Counted from the first letter of the stretch, positions 1 to 10,175 are shown. The stretch is 64,000 nt of DNA from Pelotomaculum thermopropionicum SI (GCA_000010565.1 AP009389.1:1798001-1862000), one strand, 5' to 3'. Notes: generated from the sequence alone by a model not told the origin. Numbers and translations: made by a program.

Positions 1-70
1 TTTTTCAGCAGGATATATGGGCGTTATGTAGTAATATATGTATACGAAGATTTGAAGGGGGGGGTTTTAT

Positions 71-283
71 ATGCCGCATATTGGCGCGCCGGAGTTGATA
101 CTGGTTTTGGTTCTTGCTCTGATCATTTTCGGTCCCGGTAAGCTGCCGGAACTGGGCAAGGCCGTCGGCAAGACGATCCGCGAGTTCCGCCGCTCATCGC
201 AAGAGATTATAAATGAAGTTGAAACAAGCGCAAATATTGAAAACACGGATCAAAAGCAATTAGTGAAAGCGGCAAAAAGTTAA
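71..283 (+). CDS. tatA: Sec-independent translocase subunit TatA
   Basis: 70-aa TatA/TatE protein of the twin-arginine translocase, which exports folded proteins. Residues 1-20 form a short N-terminal membrane helix (MPHIGAPELILVLVLALIIF), followed by the FGPGKLPELGKAVGK hinge and amphipathic helix typical of TatA and a charged tail. A run of eight G (57-64) six bases before the ATG acts as the ribosome site. tatC follows after about 130 bp, and the next gene encodes a Tat-signal formate dehydrogenase, so this pair probably serves that enzyme. A second tatA lies at 6537-6767. Confidence 0.95.
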   Translation: MPHIGAPELILVLVLALIIFGPGKLPELGKAVGKTIREFRRSSQEIINEVETSANIENTDQKQLVKAAKS

Positions 284-415
284 TTATTATTTTTTCTTTA
301 TTGGAGCCTGCCGTGCTGTTTTGTTTTCCGGCAGGCTCCTGGCAAGAAAGTGCGGTTTTTAAGATTATTTAACCGGCGGTGCTTTATAACCAACGGTTTT
401 CACGGGGGAAGAAAA

Positions 416-1195
416 TTGGCCAAGAAAACCGAGGAAATGTCCATAATCGAGCACCTGGAAGAGCTGCGCAGGGTCTTAATTATTTCCATTCTCGGCACAT
501 TTGTGCTTGCCGTGGCCGCCTACTTTTACATTGATAAAATTCTGGCCGTGCTGCTGGAGCCTTTAACCTCATCGGGCAATAAAATTATCTTTACCGGCGT
601 CACGGAAGCGTTTTTCGTAAAGATTAAGCTGTCCGTATTCATCGGTTTTCTTGCCGCCCTGCCGGTCATCCTGTGGCAGGTGTGGAGCTTTATTATTCCA
701 GCCTTAAAGAAAAATGAAAGGTTTTATTTTACTCTTTTCGTGGTGCTTTCTTTCATTTGCTTTATCGGCGGAATAGTGTTCAGCTTTTTCGGGGTATACC
801 GCCTGGGTGTCATGTTCATGTTGCGCTTCGCCGGCCCTGAACTGGTACCCATGCTCACCATTGATAAGTATATTTCTTTTACCATCACTTTTCTCCTGCC
901 GTTTGGCCTCGTCTTTGAGCTTCCCCTGATAAGCTTCATCCTGGCCAGGTTAGAGCTGATTAATTACCGCTTTTTAGCCAAAAACCGCCGTTATGCCCTG
1001 TTAATCATCGTGGTGGCGGCAGCAGTGCTGACCCCCACCCCGGACGTAATCACCTGTTTAATAGTAAGCGGTCCCATGTACTTGCTTTACGAAGCAAGCG
1101 CCTGGATCGTGCGCATTGTTGAGCGGGGCACAGCCAGGAGAAAAAGGCGGGAAGAACTGGCCGAACTGGCCGGGGCCCGGGCGGCAGACACTTAA
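416..1195 (+). CDS. tatC: Sec-independent translocase subunit TatC
   Basis: TatC is the multi-spanning receptor for twin-arginine signal peptides. The protein begins with the family N-terminus (EEMSIIEHLEELRRVL) and has about six hydrophobic segments, ending in a basic tail. An in-frame start at 350 would add 22 residues unlike TatC. The TTG at 416 follows GGGGGAAG with a good spacing and gives 259 aa, close to family length, so I prefer it. The gene follows tatA and precedes the formate dehydrogenase operon. Confidence 0.93.
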   Translation: MAKKTEEMSIIEHLEELRRVLIISILGTFVLAVAAYFYIDKILAVLLEPLTSSGNKIIFTGVTEAFFVKIKLSVFIGFLAALPVILWQVWSFIIPALKKNERFYFTLFVVLSFICFIGGIVFSFFGVYRLGVMFMLRFAGPELVPMLTIDKYISFTITFLLPFGLVFELPLISFILARLELINYRFLAKNRRYALLIIVVAAAVLTPTPDVITCLIVSGPMYLLYEASAWIVRIVERGTARRKRREELAELAGARAADT

Positions 1196-1318
1196 AGAGA
1201 CACAATTGCTTTGCAGAGGAGGTGAATTAAGGAAACGAACCGTTTTTATTATTTTATCCACCGCCAAGGAGAGGGCATAATTTTTACGGTTAAAGGTAAA
1301 GGGGGGTAAAGTGTATTA

Positions 1319-4300
1319 ATGCAAAAGCTTAGCCGTCGTAATTTCTTGAAGTTCCTCGGCCTGGGCACTGCAGGAACGGCACTCCTGGAAGGAGTGGGTG
1401 CCGTACCGGCCTTTGCCAGCACGGCAGAGGACAAGCTGCCTTCATTTGATCTAGGTCCTCTCAAAATAAAAAAGGCCAAAGAAACACCCTCAGTCTGCGC
1501 TTTTTGCGGCTGTGGCTGCGGACTCATTGTATATTCTGAAGGTGACAGGGTAATTCATATTGAAGGCGACCCGGATAACCCCAACAACGAAGGCTCCATG
1601 TGCTGCAAGGGCATTGCCCTCGGGGAAGCCAATACCATCGTGGACAAAAAGCGCCGGCGCGTGCTTAACGACCGCCGGTTGACCGAGGTGCTTTACCGCG
1701 CTCCCGGCAGCAATAAATGGGAGAAAAAAGACTGGGACTGGGCATTAACCGAAATAGCCAAAAGAATTAAGAAAACACGTGACGAAACCTTTGAAGAAAA
1801 AGATGAAAAAGGCGTTACGGTAAACCGTACCCAGGCCATTGCCCACCTGGGCAGCGCTTCCCTCGACAACGAGGAAAATTACCTGCTGCACAAGCTTCAC
1901 CGCGCTCTGGGGGTCATCAATATCGACCACCATGCCCGCCTCTGACACTCCTCCACTGTGGCCGGTCTGGCCCAGTCGTTCGGCAGGGGTGTAATGACGA
2001 ATTCGTTTACCGATTATAAAAACTCAGATGTGTTTTTAATCATCGGAGCCAACCCGGCCGAAAACCACCCCCAAGTCATGCGTTTTATTGGAATGGCCAG
2101 GGAAAAAAGAGGGGCCAAAGTAATAGTGGTTGATCCGAGGTTCACCAAAACCGCTTCCAAGGCTGACATTTATGCCCCGATACGGCCTGGCACCGATATT
2201 GCTTTTCTTTACGGCATAATAAATTACGCTCTTGAAAACAATCTCTACTTCCACGATTATGTGGTCAATTACACGAACGCTTCTTATCTGATTAGCCCGG
2301 ATTACAGCTTTAACGACGGGGTCTTTTCAGGGCTGGTGGAGAAAGACGGCGTTTTAAGCTACGACACAAAGAGCTGGCAATACCAGATGGACGGCGACAG
2401 CATCAGAAAAGACCCGACCCTCCAGAATCCAAACTGCGTGTTCCAGATTTTAAAAAGGCATGCGGCCCGCTACGACATTAAAACGGTCTGCAAGATTACG
2501 GGCACCCCTGAAGACGTGTTCAGGAAGGTCTGTGAGCTTTATTGCTCAACCGGCAAGCCCGACAAGGCCGGCAACCTGATTTACGCCATGGGGATTACCC
2601 AGCACAGCTACGGTTCCCAAAACGTCCGGGCAACTGCCATCCTTCAGTTGTTGCTGGGTAACATCGGCATTGCCGGCGGAGGAGTCAACGCCCAGCGGGG
2701 CGAATCGAACGTGCAAGGCTCAACAGACCAGGCCATGCTGTATCATTACCTGCCAGGTTACAACCCCATGTTCAACGCTGCAGCGCACCCAACCTTAAAG
2801 GACTATATAGAAAAGGAAACTCCTAAAACAAGCTACTGGTCCAACAGGCCCAAGTTTATAATCAGCATGCTTAAAGCCTGGTTTGGCGAAAAGGCAACAA
2901 AGGAGAATGACTTCTGCTTTGACTGGGTACCCAAGCATACCGGTAAAGATCATTCCCACATGGCTATTTTCCAGGCTATGGCAGAAGGAAAGATTAAGGG
3001 CTTTTTTGCCTGGGGTCAAAACCCTGCCGTTGGCGGTCCCCTTGCTTCTGCAGAGCGCAAGGCTTTTGAGAATCTGGACTGGATGGTCGTGGTCGATCTC
3101 TTTGAAACGGAAACGGCGGCCTTCTGGAAGCGCCCCGGAGCCAACCCGGCTGACATAAAAACCGAGGTTTTCCTTTTACCCACTGCTTTCTCTTATGAAA
3201 AAGAGGGAACGGTGGCCAACAGCTCGCGCTGGATCCAGTGGCGCTGGAAGGCAGTGGAGCCGCCCGGGCAGGCCAAAAGTGACCTGTGGATTGCCGACCG
3301 CCTGATGAAGGCCATCCGCAAGGAATACCAGGCCGGAGGCAAATTCCCCGAACCCATTTTAAACATGGTCTGGAATTACGACACGCCCGGCCACGATGAA
3401 CCTGATATCACCAAAGTTGCCAGGGAAATGAACGGCTATATGGTGGCGGACGGCACCTTGCTCGATTCATTCGCCAAGCTCAAGGACGACGGCTCCACAG
3501 CCTGCGGCATATGGATTTATGCCGGCTACATGTACGTCGATCCGCAGTTGAAAGTGCCGGCCAGCCAGCGGCGCAGCCGCGAGGACAAGAGCGGCCTGGG
3601 AATTTTCCCCAAATGGGCCTTTGCCTGGCCTGCCAACCGACGCATCGTGTATAACCGGAATTCCTGCGACCCGTCGGGCAGGCCCTGGGATCCGAACCGG
3701 ATGCTGGTATCCTGGGACGGAACGCAGTGGATAACCAACGACGTTCCCGACTTTACATTTAAAGACGCCAACACCGGTGCCTTTATCCCGCCGGAAGTCT
3801 CGGCCGCCAATTCCTTCATCATGAATGTGGAAGGACAGGGACGCCTGTTTGCCCCTACCGGCATGAAGGACGGCCCCCTTCCTGAGCACTACGAGCCGGT
3901 GGAAAGCCCGGTCAAAAATATTCTCAGCAAGCAGCAGAACAACCCCGTTGCGGCCAGGTACAGGGGCGTATTTGCAAAGGTGGCGCAACCAGGCACGGCG
4001 GAATTCCCCTACATTGCCACCACCCACCGTCTGGTGGAGCACTACCAGAGCGGTGCCGTGACCAGGTGCTGCCCGACCTTGACCGAACTGATGCCGGAGA
4101 TGTTTGTCACCATATCGCCCGGTCTGGCTGCAAAGCTGGGCATCCAGCCGGGAGACACAGTAGTGGTGGTTTCTGCGCGCGGTGAGATCAAATGCAAGGC
4201 CAACGTAATGCCCATAGTGAAGCCGCTCAAAGTGAACGGCTCAGAAACGGAAATCGTCTGCCTGCCGTGGCACTGGGGATATCAAGGTCTGGCCCCGGGC

Positions 4301-4393
4301 AGCACGGCCAACGACTTGACACCTGCAGTAGGGGATCCCAACACCATGATTCCCGAATACAAAGCTTTCCTGTGTAATATAAGGAAGGCTTAA
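1319..4393 (+). CDS. fdnG: Selenocysteine-containing formate dehydrogenase, catalytic (alpha) subunit, Tat-exported
   Basis: Molybdopterin formate dehydrogenase, 1024 aa when the in-frame TGA at 1943-1945 is read as selenocysteine. The N-terminus carries a twin-arginine signal (SRRNFLKFLGLG, about residues 5-16) and a cleavable hydrophobic stretch ending AFA. A [4Fe-4S] motif lies at about residues 60-95 (CAFCGCGC then CCKG). The TGA is flanked by ARL-U-HSSTVAGLAQSFGRG, matching the Sec site of FdnG/FdoG. The downstream frame continues unbroken through the molybdopterin-binding domains to 4393, and the length is close to E. coli FdnG. The iron-sulfur and membrane subunits follow directly, so the enzyme probably faces outside and exchanges electrons with the membrane. 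Automatic callers would split it into two ORFs (1319-1945 and 1958-4393). The symbol follows the E. coli homologue. Confidence 0.93.
1943..1975 (+). promoter_or_regulatory. UGA selenocysteine codon with bacterial SECIS-type hairpin
   Basis: The TGA at 1943-1945 is followed by a hairpin: CTG 1956-1958 pairs with CAG 1973-1975, T1959 bulges, GGCC 1960-1963 pairs with GGCC 1969-1972, and the apical loop is GGTCT (1964-1968). From memory the E. coli fdhF SECIS has the same GGUCU loop, also 18 nt after its UGA. Here the loop likewise starts 18 nt after the UGA. The structure is seen in the sequence; SelB recognition is inferred. Confidence 0.85.
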
Positions 4394-4453
4394 AGCCATT
4401 AAGCTGGGCCTGGCTTAAAAGCCTTTAATCAAGCGCAAATCGGAGGTGTGATG

Positions 4454-5278
4454 ATGTCAAAGGGTGTACTGGTGGATATCCCCAGGTGCATCGGTTGCCG
4501 CAGCTGCGTGGTGTCCTGCAAAACCTGGAACGACCTGCCCTCCCAGCCCAGTACTTTCAGCAACAACTGGGACAGCCCGGGAAGAACAAATGCCGACACC
4601 TGGACGGCGGTAACCTACCATATAGTAGAACAGGGCGATCAAATTAAATGGCGCTTCGTGAAAAGGCAGTGCATGCATTGCAACGAGCCTGCCTGCGAAT
4701 CGGCCTGCTTTACCCACTCTTTTGTCAAAACAAAGGAAGGAGCGGTTATCTATAAACCAACCGAAGTAAAGCAGGACTACTGCGTGGGCTGCCGTTACTG
4801 CATGATTGCTTGCCCCTTCGGCGTGCCTTCTTTCCAGTGGGACAAGGCATTTCCCTTTGTTCAGAAGTGCCGTTTCTGTTACGACCGCATGAAAGACGAT
4901 CTGGAGCCGGCTTGCGTAACATCCTGCCCTACCGGTGCCCTGAAGTTCGGCGACAAGCAGGAACTTCTTGCCGAAGCCTGGAGCAGGATCAACAAAAACC
5001 CAGGTTATGTTAAGCAAGTATACGGGGAAAAGGAATACGGAGGCACCTCCTGGATGTATATCTCCGACGTTCCCTTTAATTTGCTGGGCTTCAGAACGGA
5101 GGCTTTCGGCAAGCCCGTCTCCCAAAAGTCCATCCCGTCCTATACCTGGGACGTGCTCAAGTGGACTCCTTACATCTTTTTTGGATGGGGCGCCATCCTG
5201 ACCGCCATGCGCCTGTATACCAAGAGACGCGCCGAGGTGCATGACGAAGCGGAAATGTACGCACCCGTCGAGGAATAG
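4454..5278 (+). CDS. fdnH: Formate dehydrogenase iron-sulfur (beta) subunit
   Basis: Electron-transfer subunit of the FdnGHI/DmsB type, about 274 aa. Several ferredoxin-like cysteine clusters are visible: CIGCRSCVVSC near the N-terminus, CMHCNEPAC, CVGCRYCMIAC and CRFCYDR, ending with CVTSCPTGAL, enough for four [4Fe-4S] clusters. A single hydrophobic segment near the C-terminus (YIFFGWGAILTAM) would anchor it to the membrane as in FdnH. Possible starts are GTG 4448, ATG 4451 and ATG 4454; GGAGGT at 4442-4447 favours 4454. It lies between the catalytic and membrane subunits in one operon. Confidence 0.93.
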   Translation: MSKGVLVDIPRCIGCRSCVVSCKTWNDLPSQPSTFSNNWDSPGRTNADTWTAVTYHIVEQGDQIKWRFVKRQCMHCNEPACESACFTHSFVKTKEGAVIYKPTEVKQDYCVGCRYCMIACPFGVPSFQWDKAFPFVQKCRFCYDRMKDDLEPACVTSCPTGALKFGDKQELLAEAWSRINKNPGYVKQVYGEKEYGGTSWMYISDVPFNLLGFRTEAFGKPVSQKSIPSYTWDVLKWTPYIFFGWGAILTAMRLYTKRRAEVHDEAEMYAPVEE

Positions 5279-5300
5279 TATGGCAACGGAGGTGATTTAA

Positions 5301-6470
5301 ATGTACAGGGAAAGAAAGTGGAAATTTAAAATTACCCCCTTCAGGCTGCTTCTGTTCGCCTTCGTGGCCATTGCCGCTGCAGCTTCCATCTACCGTTTTG
5401 TCTACGGCCTGGGGTCGGTGACCAATCTTAACGACGATTGGCCATGGGGTTTATGGATCGGTTTTGACCTGCTTTGCGGCATCGCCCTGGCAGGCGGCGG
5501 CTTCAGCACGGCTTTAATCGTCCACGTGCTGCACAAGGATAAGTACCTGCCAATTGCCCGGGCAGCCCTTCTGACCTCGCTTATAGGTTATATCATCGCC
5601 ATGGTCAGCCTCTTCCTGGACATCGGTAGATGGTTTAACTTCTGGCGCCCGTTCTTTTACTGGGGCTATCACTCCGTGCTGTTTGAAGTGTTCTGGTGCA
5701 TTTCCCTTTATACCACGGTCCAGGTACTGGAATTCGGCGAAATCTTCTTTGAAAAGGTGCACTGCCCTCCTCTGAAAAAGATATTGCACGCGACCATGCC
5801 CTTCTGGCTCATCATCGGCATTGTGCTGCCAACCCTGCACCAGTCGTCCCTGGGCTCACTGTTCATAGTGGCCGTTGACAGGCTGAACCCGCTGTGGTGG
5901 TCCATGCTCATTCCGTTCTTCTTTGTCTGGTCCGCCTTCTTCCTGGGCCCGGCCATGGTCACCATTGAGGGAACCCTGGCGGCGCGGGCCTACGGCAGGT
6001 CTCCCGAACTACCGGTCTTTGAAAGCCTGACCAAAGTCACCCTGTGGATGATGATCATTTATTTCATAGTAAAAGTAGGAGACCTGGCCTACCGGGGCGT
6101 GCTTTCAATGGCGTTCAACGGGTCGTTTGAGAGCAACATGTTCCTGATTGAAATGATCGTATTCGTCCTGCTGCCAATCATAATGTACGCCGTCCCGTCC
6201 ATCCGCACCAAGCTGTGGGGAGTCGTCACCGCTTCGGTTCTGGTGGTAGCCGGCGTTATCTTTAACCGGATGAACGTGGTCTTCACCGGGTATGCCAACA
6301 GCGTAAGCAGCAGTTACTTCCCGAGCATCTGGGAATGGCTGATCACCATCGGCATGTGGAGCGCCCTGGTGCTGATCTATTGTTTTGTTGTAGAAAACTT
6401 CCCCATCCTGCCCAAGGAAGAGCACGCCCACGGAGCCGGCGCATCATACGGAAGTGGCTTTCATGCCTGA
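5301..6470 (+). CDS. NrfD/HybB-type membrane subunit of the formate dehydrogenase
   Basis: 389-aa polytopic membrane protein of the polysulfide reductase NrfD / HybB family, with about ten hydrophobic segments and conserved pieces such as DDWPWGLWIGFDLLCG and WWSMLIPFFFVWSAFFLGPA. It is not a haem-b FdnI protein: the family is longer and usually lacks haem. NrfD proteins exchange electrons with (mena)quinone, so this subunit would connect the exported formate dehydrogenase to the quinone pool. GGAGGTG precedes the ATG. It is the last gene of the operon and is followed by a strong hairpin terminator. Confidence 0.9.
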   Translation: MYRERKWKFKITPFRLLLFAFVAIAAAASIYRFVYGLGSVTNLNDDWPWGLWIGFDLLCGIALAGGGFSTALIVHVLHKDKYLPIARAALLTSLIGYIIAMVSLFLDIGRWFNFWRPFFYWGYHSVLFEVFWCISLYTTVQVLEFGEIFFEKVHCPPLKKILHATMPFWLIIGIVLPTLHQSSLGSLFIVAVDRLNPLWWSMLIPFFFVWSAFFLGPAMVTIEGTLAARAYGRSPELPVFESLTKVTLWMMIIYFIVKVGDLAYRGVLSMAFNGSFESNMFLIEMIVFVLLPIIMYAVPSIRTKLWGVVTASVLVVAGVIFNRMNVVFTGYANSVSSSYFPSIWEWLITIGMWSALVLIYCFVVENFPILPKEEHAHGAGASYGSGFHA

Positions 6471-6503
6471 AATTTAAACTTATAAAAAGCACCCAGGCAC
6501 AAT

Positions 6504-6539
6504 AAAGGCAAGGGAATACACCTAATCCCTTGCCTTTTA
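6504..6539. terminator. Bidirectional intrinsic terminator between the fdh operon and tatA2
   Basis: A perfect 12-bp inverted repeat (AAAGGCAAGGGA 6504-6515 with TCCCTTGCCTTT 6526-6537) and a 10-nt loop sits between convergent genes. A/T runs flank both sides, so it can stop transcription from either direction. Its right arm overlaps the stop codon of the minus-strand tatA. Confidence 0.85.
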
Positions 6540-6767
6540 TCTTCTTATATCGTCCGGTACAGCCCGGCCAGAATCCTTTTTGCCTTCTTCCCGGCTCTCT
6601 TCAACCGCCCCTCTCAAGCTCTCCATGCCGGACAGGGAAGCCCTGCGAAACTCGCTTAAGGCCTTTCCCATGGACCTCCCTATTTCGGGCAGCTTGCGCG
6701 GCCCGAAAATAACCAGAGCAAATACCATAATCAAGATTAATTCAGGCATGCCTAGATTGGGAAACAT
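6537..6767 (-). CDS. tatA: Second TatA/TatE-type translocase subunit
   Basis: 76-aa TatA paralogue with an N-terminal membrane helix ([17 protein letters not shown]) and the [24 protein letters not shown] hinge/amphipathic region. It ends in a charged tail rich in Glu, Lys and Asp. AGGGAGAGG precedes the ATG. It is the last gene of the lepB-rbgA end of the translation/secretion cluster, with no tatC beside it. It converges on the fdh operon, so the window holds two tatA genes and one tatC. Confidence 0.93.
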   Translation of the reverse strand: MFPNLGMPELILIMVFALVIFGPRKLPEIGRSMGKALSEFRRASLSGMESLRGAVEESREEGKKDSGRAVPDDIRR

Positions 6768-6808
6768 GAAACCTCTCCCTCCGGGTTTAAACGCAGTATC
6801 CCCTTTGC

Positions 6809-7663
6809 TTATATTGACTGCGGTGGTTTTTCCAGCGTAAACCGCCCCATCTTACCTTCCCGGAATTCCTTCAAAACGGCCCGGGAAGACCTTATCAAGT
6901 CTACAGCCCCTCCTGACATGAAATAGCCCCGTCTGGCCCCAATCGCATTTAGCATTTCTTCAGGCTCTTCCGGCAAATCCTCCAGCCTGTAGCGCTCCCG
7001 GATGGCATCAGGATAGTTTTCCATCAGCCATTTTAAGAGCCTGCCGGCAACTTTCTCCAGGTTGAAAACCTCCTCCTTGACGGCCCCGGTTACCGCCAGG
7101 TGGAAGGCGGTCACCGGATCGTCCAGCCTTGGCCGGAGAATGCCGGGAGTATCCATTAACTCCAGGTTGCCGGTCAAACGGACCCACTGTTTGCCCCTGG
7201 TCACTCCCGGGCTGCTGCCGGTCTTTACAACCCGCCGGCCCACCAGTTTGTTTATTAAAAACGACTTGCCCACATTGGGAATACCCAGCACCATACAGCG
7301 GGCAGCCCTCGGCCGCCTGCCGGCGTTTGCCAGTGATGCAATTTTCGGAGCAGCAAGCTGTTCAACAAGACCGGGAATTTCACGCACCCCCCTGCCGCTC
7401 ACCGAATCAACGTCCGCCGCTTCATAACCGGCCTTCTTAAAGTAATCCATCCAGCGCCCGGTCAGGACCGGATCAGCCAGGTCGGACTTGTTCAGCACAA
7501 TAAGCCGGGGCTTGCTGCCTGCTATTTTACCTATGTCAGGATTACGGCTGCTGGCCGGAATTCTGGCATCCAGAACCTCAATCACCACGTCGGCCAGCCT
7601 GAGATCTTCCTTTACCTGCCGCCTGGCCTTTGCCATATGGCCAGGGTACCAGTGAATATCCAT
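6809..7663 (-). CDS. rbgA: Ribosome biogenesis GTPase RbgA (YlqF)
   Basis: Circularly permuted GTPase needed for late 50S assembly in Firmicutes. G motifs occur in permuted order: NKSD (G4) at residues 58-61, then GIPNVGKS (G1) near 125, then DTPG (G3). The N-terminus [16 protein letters not shown] is the family signature. The ORF is open 36 codons upstream (to 7771), but that extension overlaps lepB and is unlike RbgA. ATG 7663 gives 284 aa, the normal size. It sits downstream of lepB and rplS, as ylqF does in Bacillus. Confidence 0.95.
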   Translation of the reverse strand: MDIHWYPGHMAKARRQVKEDLRLADVVIEVLDARIPASSRNPDIGKIAGSKPRLIVLNKSDLADPVLTGRWMDYFKKAGYEAADVDSVSGRGVREIPGLVEQLAAPKIASLANAGRRPRAARCMVLGIPNVGKSFLINKLVGRRVVKTGSSPGVTRGKQWVRLTGNLELMDTPGILRPRLDDPVTAFHLAVTGAVKEEVFNLEKVAGRLLKWLMENYPDAIRERYRLEDLPEEPEEMLNAIGARRGYFMSGGAVDLIRSSRAVLKEFREGKMGRFTLEKPPQSI

Positions 7664-7712
7664 GAACCACCCTACTTCAGCTTTTTTACCAAAAATCAAA
7701 CCCCTCACAGGT

Positions 7713-8285
7713 TTAATGGACAATGCCAATCCTGTCCAACGGCCAGTAGATGAGCACCGCCTTGCCGACAATCAAATTTTCCGGCAGAAAACCCCACACC
7801 CTGCTGTCGTCGCTGTTGTTCCGGTTATCGCCCAGCATGAAGTAACAGCCCTCTGGCACTTCCCTCGGTCCGTAGTCGCTGAACCTAAGACCCGGCGGCA
7901 GGTAATCCTCCGGCACCGCCTGACCGTTAATATACAGGTGGCCGTCTTTCAAGGCAACGGTCTCTCCGCCAACGGCGATAAGCCTTTTCACAAAGTTCCG
8001 CTTTGGATCCCGGGGAAACTTGAAAACCACAATATCCCCCCGTTTGGGCTCCTGAAAGCGATAGTTTAACTTGCTTACTATGATCCGGTCGTTTTCCTTC
8101 AAAGTAGGCTCCATCGAGCCGGAAGGTATGTAAAAAGGCTCCAGGACAAACAGCCGGATAACCACGGCCAGCACCACAGCAATGGCCACAGACTCAAAAA
8201 TCTCGGCAAAAAGAGGGCGCCTGCCTTTCTTTTTGACTTCCTCTTTCTGCCCTTCGTGTACTTCTTTCAGGCCTTCCCGATCCAC
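7713..8285 (-). CDS. lepB: Signal peptidase I
   Basis: 190-aa type I signal peptidase with a cytoplasmic charged N-terminus and one membrane helix (about residues 30-48). The catalytic Ser is in IPSGSMEPT (Ser57) and the catalytic Lys in FVKRLIAVGG (Lys100). The conserved box E motif GDNRNNSDDSR follows. It removes Sec and Tat signal peptides on the outer face of the membrane. The start is GTG, with GGGGAGG seven bases upstream. It lies between rplS and rbgA. Confidence 0.95.
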   Translation of the reverse strand: MDREGLKEVHEGQKEEVKKKGRRPLFAEIFESVAIAVVLAVVIRLFVLEPFYIPSGSMEPTLKENDRIIVSKLNYRFQEPKRGDIVVFKFPRDPKRNFVKRLIAVGGETVALKDGHLYINGQAVPEDYLPPGLRFSDYGPREVPEGCYFMLGDNRNNSDDSRVWGFLPENLIVGKAVLIYWPLDRIGIVH

Positions 8286-8345
8286 TTAATTGCCTCCCCG
8301 CACGCATGTAAAGTCAACAAGAAACGGCTGTTTTTCTTTGAAGTA

Positions 8346-8382
8346 AAAAGGGGACTGCCTTTAAACCCAGTCCTCCCCTTTT
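8346..8382. terminator. Intrinsic terminator between rplS and lepB
   Basis: The inverted repeat AAAAGGGG..CTG (8346-8357) with CAG..CCCCTTTT (8368-8382), with a 3-nt bulge, lies just past the rplS stop codon. It probably ends or attenuates transcription from the ribosomal-protein gene before lepB. Confidence 0.65.
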
Positions 8383-8385
8383 ACC

Positions 8386-8727
8386 CTACCTCTTATCTTG
8401 AATTCGGGCAGCCTTGCCCCGCAGTCCGCGCAGGTAGTACAACCGTGCCCGGCGAACCTTGCCCTTTCTGACAACCTCTATACGTTCAATCCTGGGGGAA
8501 TGAAGCGGAAATGTCCTTTCAACCCCTACCCCGTAAGAGACCCTGCGAACGGTAAAAGTTTCGCTCAAGCCACCGCCTCTGCGCCTGATTACAACGCCTT
8601 CAAAAACCTGGATTCTTTCCCGGCCGCCCTCAACAACCTTAACATGCACTCGTACGGTATCGCCGGGGCCAAACTTAACAATATTCTTTTTGGCCTGTTC
8701 CTGTTCAAGTGAGTGGATGAGGTTCAC
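8386..8727 (-). CDS. rplS: 50S ribosomal protein L19
   Basis: 113-aa L19, found at the 30S-50S interface. The sequence has the family blocks [34 protein letters not shown] and [15 protein letters not shown], and a basic C-terminus ([14 protein letters not shown]). It follows trmD with an intergenic stretch of about 180 bp, the usual rpsP-rimM-trmD-rplS arrangement. Confidence 0.97.
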
Positions 8728-8910
8728 CTGCTATACCTCCCTCCCTTGGATATGTCTCGTTTACACACTCAACAGTGTTTATTATAACATAAAGAATTAC
8801 GTGCCACAAGAAACTGCCCGGCAAATTGCGGCAAAATAAGGTGAGGGCCCGGAGGCTTTCAGGCAGGCCTGCCGCCGGGTACCCGCCACCTAAGGCAAGC
8901 CTTGAGCGCT

Positions 8911-9666
8911 TCAACTTAAATCCAGTTCATTCAGGCTGGCGAGCAACTCTTTTAATATTTCCCTGTCTTCCCGGGTTAATCCAGCCTGTTTAAGCATTTC
9001 GGGGCGGCGCTCCAACGTGCGCAACAGGGACTGCCTCCGCCGCCATTTTCTGATTTCCTCATGGTGCCCGCTCAGCAATACTTCCGGCACCTTAAGTCCG
9101 CGGAATTCCCTGGGCCTGGTAAAATGGGGGTACTCCAGCAGGCCGTTAGAAAACGATTCTTCCATTACTGAAAGAGCCTCCCCCAGCACTCCCGGAACCA
9201 GCCGTGCCACTGCATCCACCACAACCATTGCAGGAAGTTCTCCGCCGGTAAGAACGTAATCCCCGATGGAAATTTCATCGGTAACCAGCGCCTCCCGCAC
9301 CCTTTCGTCTATACCTTCATAATGACCGCAAACCAGCACAATGGTTTCTTCCCTGGCCAGGTCAGCAGCATAAGCCTGGGTGAAGGGAATACCCTGCGGG
9401 CACATCAGCACCACCCGCCCCGGTTTTGATCCGTACTTGCGGGCAACGTGCTCAACCGCTCCAAAAAGGGCTTCCGGCCCCATCACCATGCCCGCCCCCC
9501 CGCCATAAGGGGCGTCGTCCACAGTATGGTGCTTGTTGGTGGAGAAATCGCGGATATTGATCAGGCCGATCTCAACCAGACCGCGCTCTTGCGCCCTTTT
9601 CAGGATACTGGAGGAAAAAGGCCCTGCGAACATCTCCGGGAAAAGGGTCAATATGTCAATTTTCAC
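8911..9666 (-). CDS. trmD: tRNA (guanine-N1-)-methyltransferase TrmD
   Basis: 251-aa SPOUT-class methyltransferase forming m1G37 in tRNA. Seen motifs: [13 protein letters not shown] start, [14 protein letters not shown], the SAM-binding trefoil-knot region ([30 protein letters not shown]), and the C-terminal [14 protein letters not shown]. The start codon overlaps the rimM stop by four bases (9663-9666), so the two are probably translationally coupled. Confidence 0.97.
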
Positions 9667-10175
9667 AGCTCCTCCAACCCTTCCGGCAGCTCAACTACCA
9701 TCTTGCCTTCAGTCAGGTTAACCGATTTGACTACCTGCTTGAGAGCAGGAATTAGAAGGGGCTTGCCCCCCGTATCCACGACGTATACGTCATTAGCCCC
9801 GGTCTGGAGGACATCGGTCACCCTGCCCAGGTTTCTCCCGCCCGTATCGTACACTTTAAGGCCAATGATATCGAAAATATAAAATCTGTCTTCGGGCAGT
9901 GGAACAAGTTCGTCCCGGCCGACTTCCAGGAACGCCCCTTTTAGTTTTTCAGCGGCGGCCATGCTTTCTATTTCTTTAAATTTAATAATAATAAAGTTTT
10001 TGTGGTGGTAAACTTCTCCAACGGTAAAAAAGGTTCTGAAACCCTTGAGAGAAACCTGGACGCGGCTCATGTTTTTAAAACGCTCCGGGTAGTCGGTAAG
10101 GGGCAATACCCTCACGGCCCCGCGATTGCCCTGAGTTTTAAGGATCTTGCCGATCCTGATATAACTCTCATGCAT
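9663..10175 (-). CDS. rimM: 16S rRNA processing protein RimM
   Basis: 170-aa RimM, a 30S maturation factor that binds S19. The N-terminal domain begins [28 protein letters not shown] and the C-terminal PRC-barrel has [32 protein letters not shown]. It overlaps ylqD by 8 bp upstream and trmD by 4 bp downstream, so the three are tightly coupled. Confidence 0.96.

Noticed and set aside
1319-1945. Apparent nonsense mutation splitting the formate dehydrogenase into two genes
   Set aside because: The TGA is at the selenocysteine site and followed by a SECIS-type hairpin; the frame continues.
3467-4042. 191-codon minus-strand frame
   Set aside because: Antisense to the formate dehydrogenase catalytic subunit, with no family resemblance.
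4457-5242. 261-codon open frame antisense to fdhB
   Set aside because: Lies wholly over a clear iron-sulfur subunit; no ribosome site; composition of a GC-rich shadow frame.
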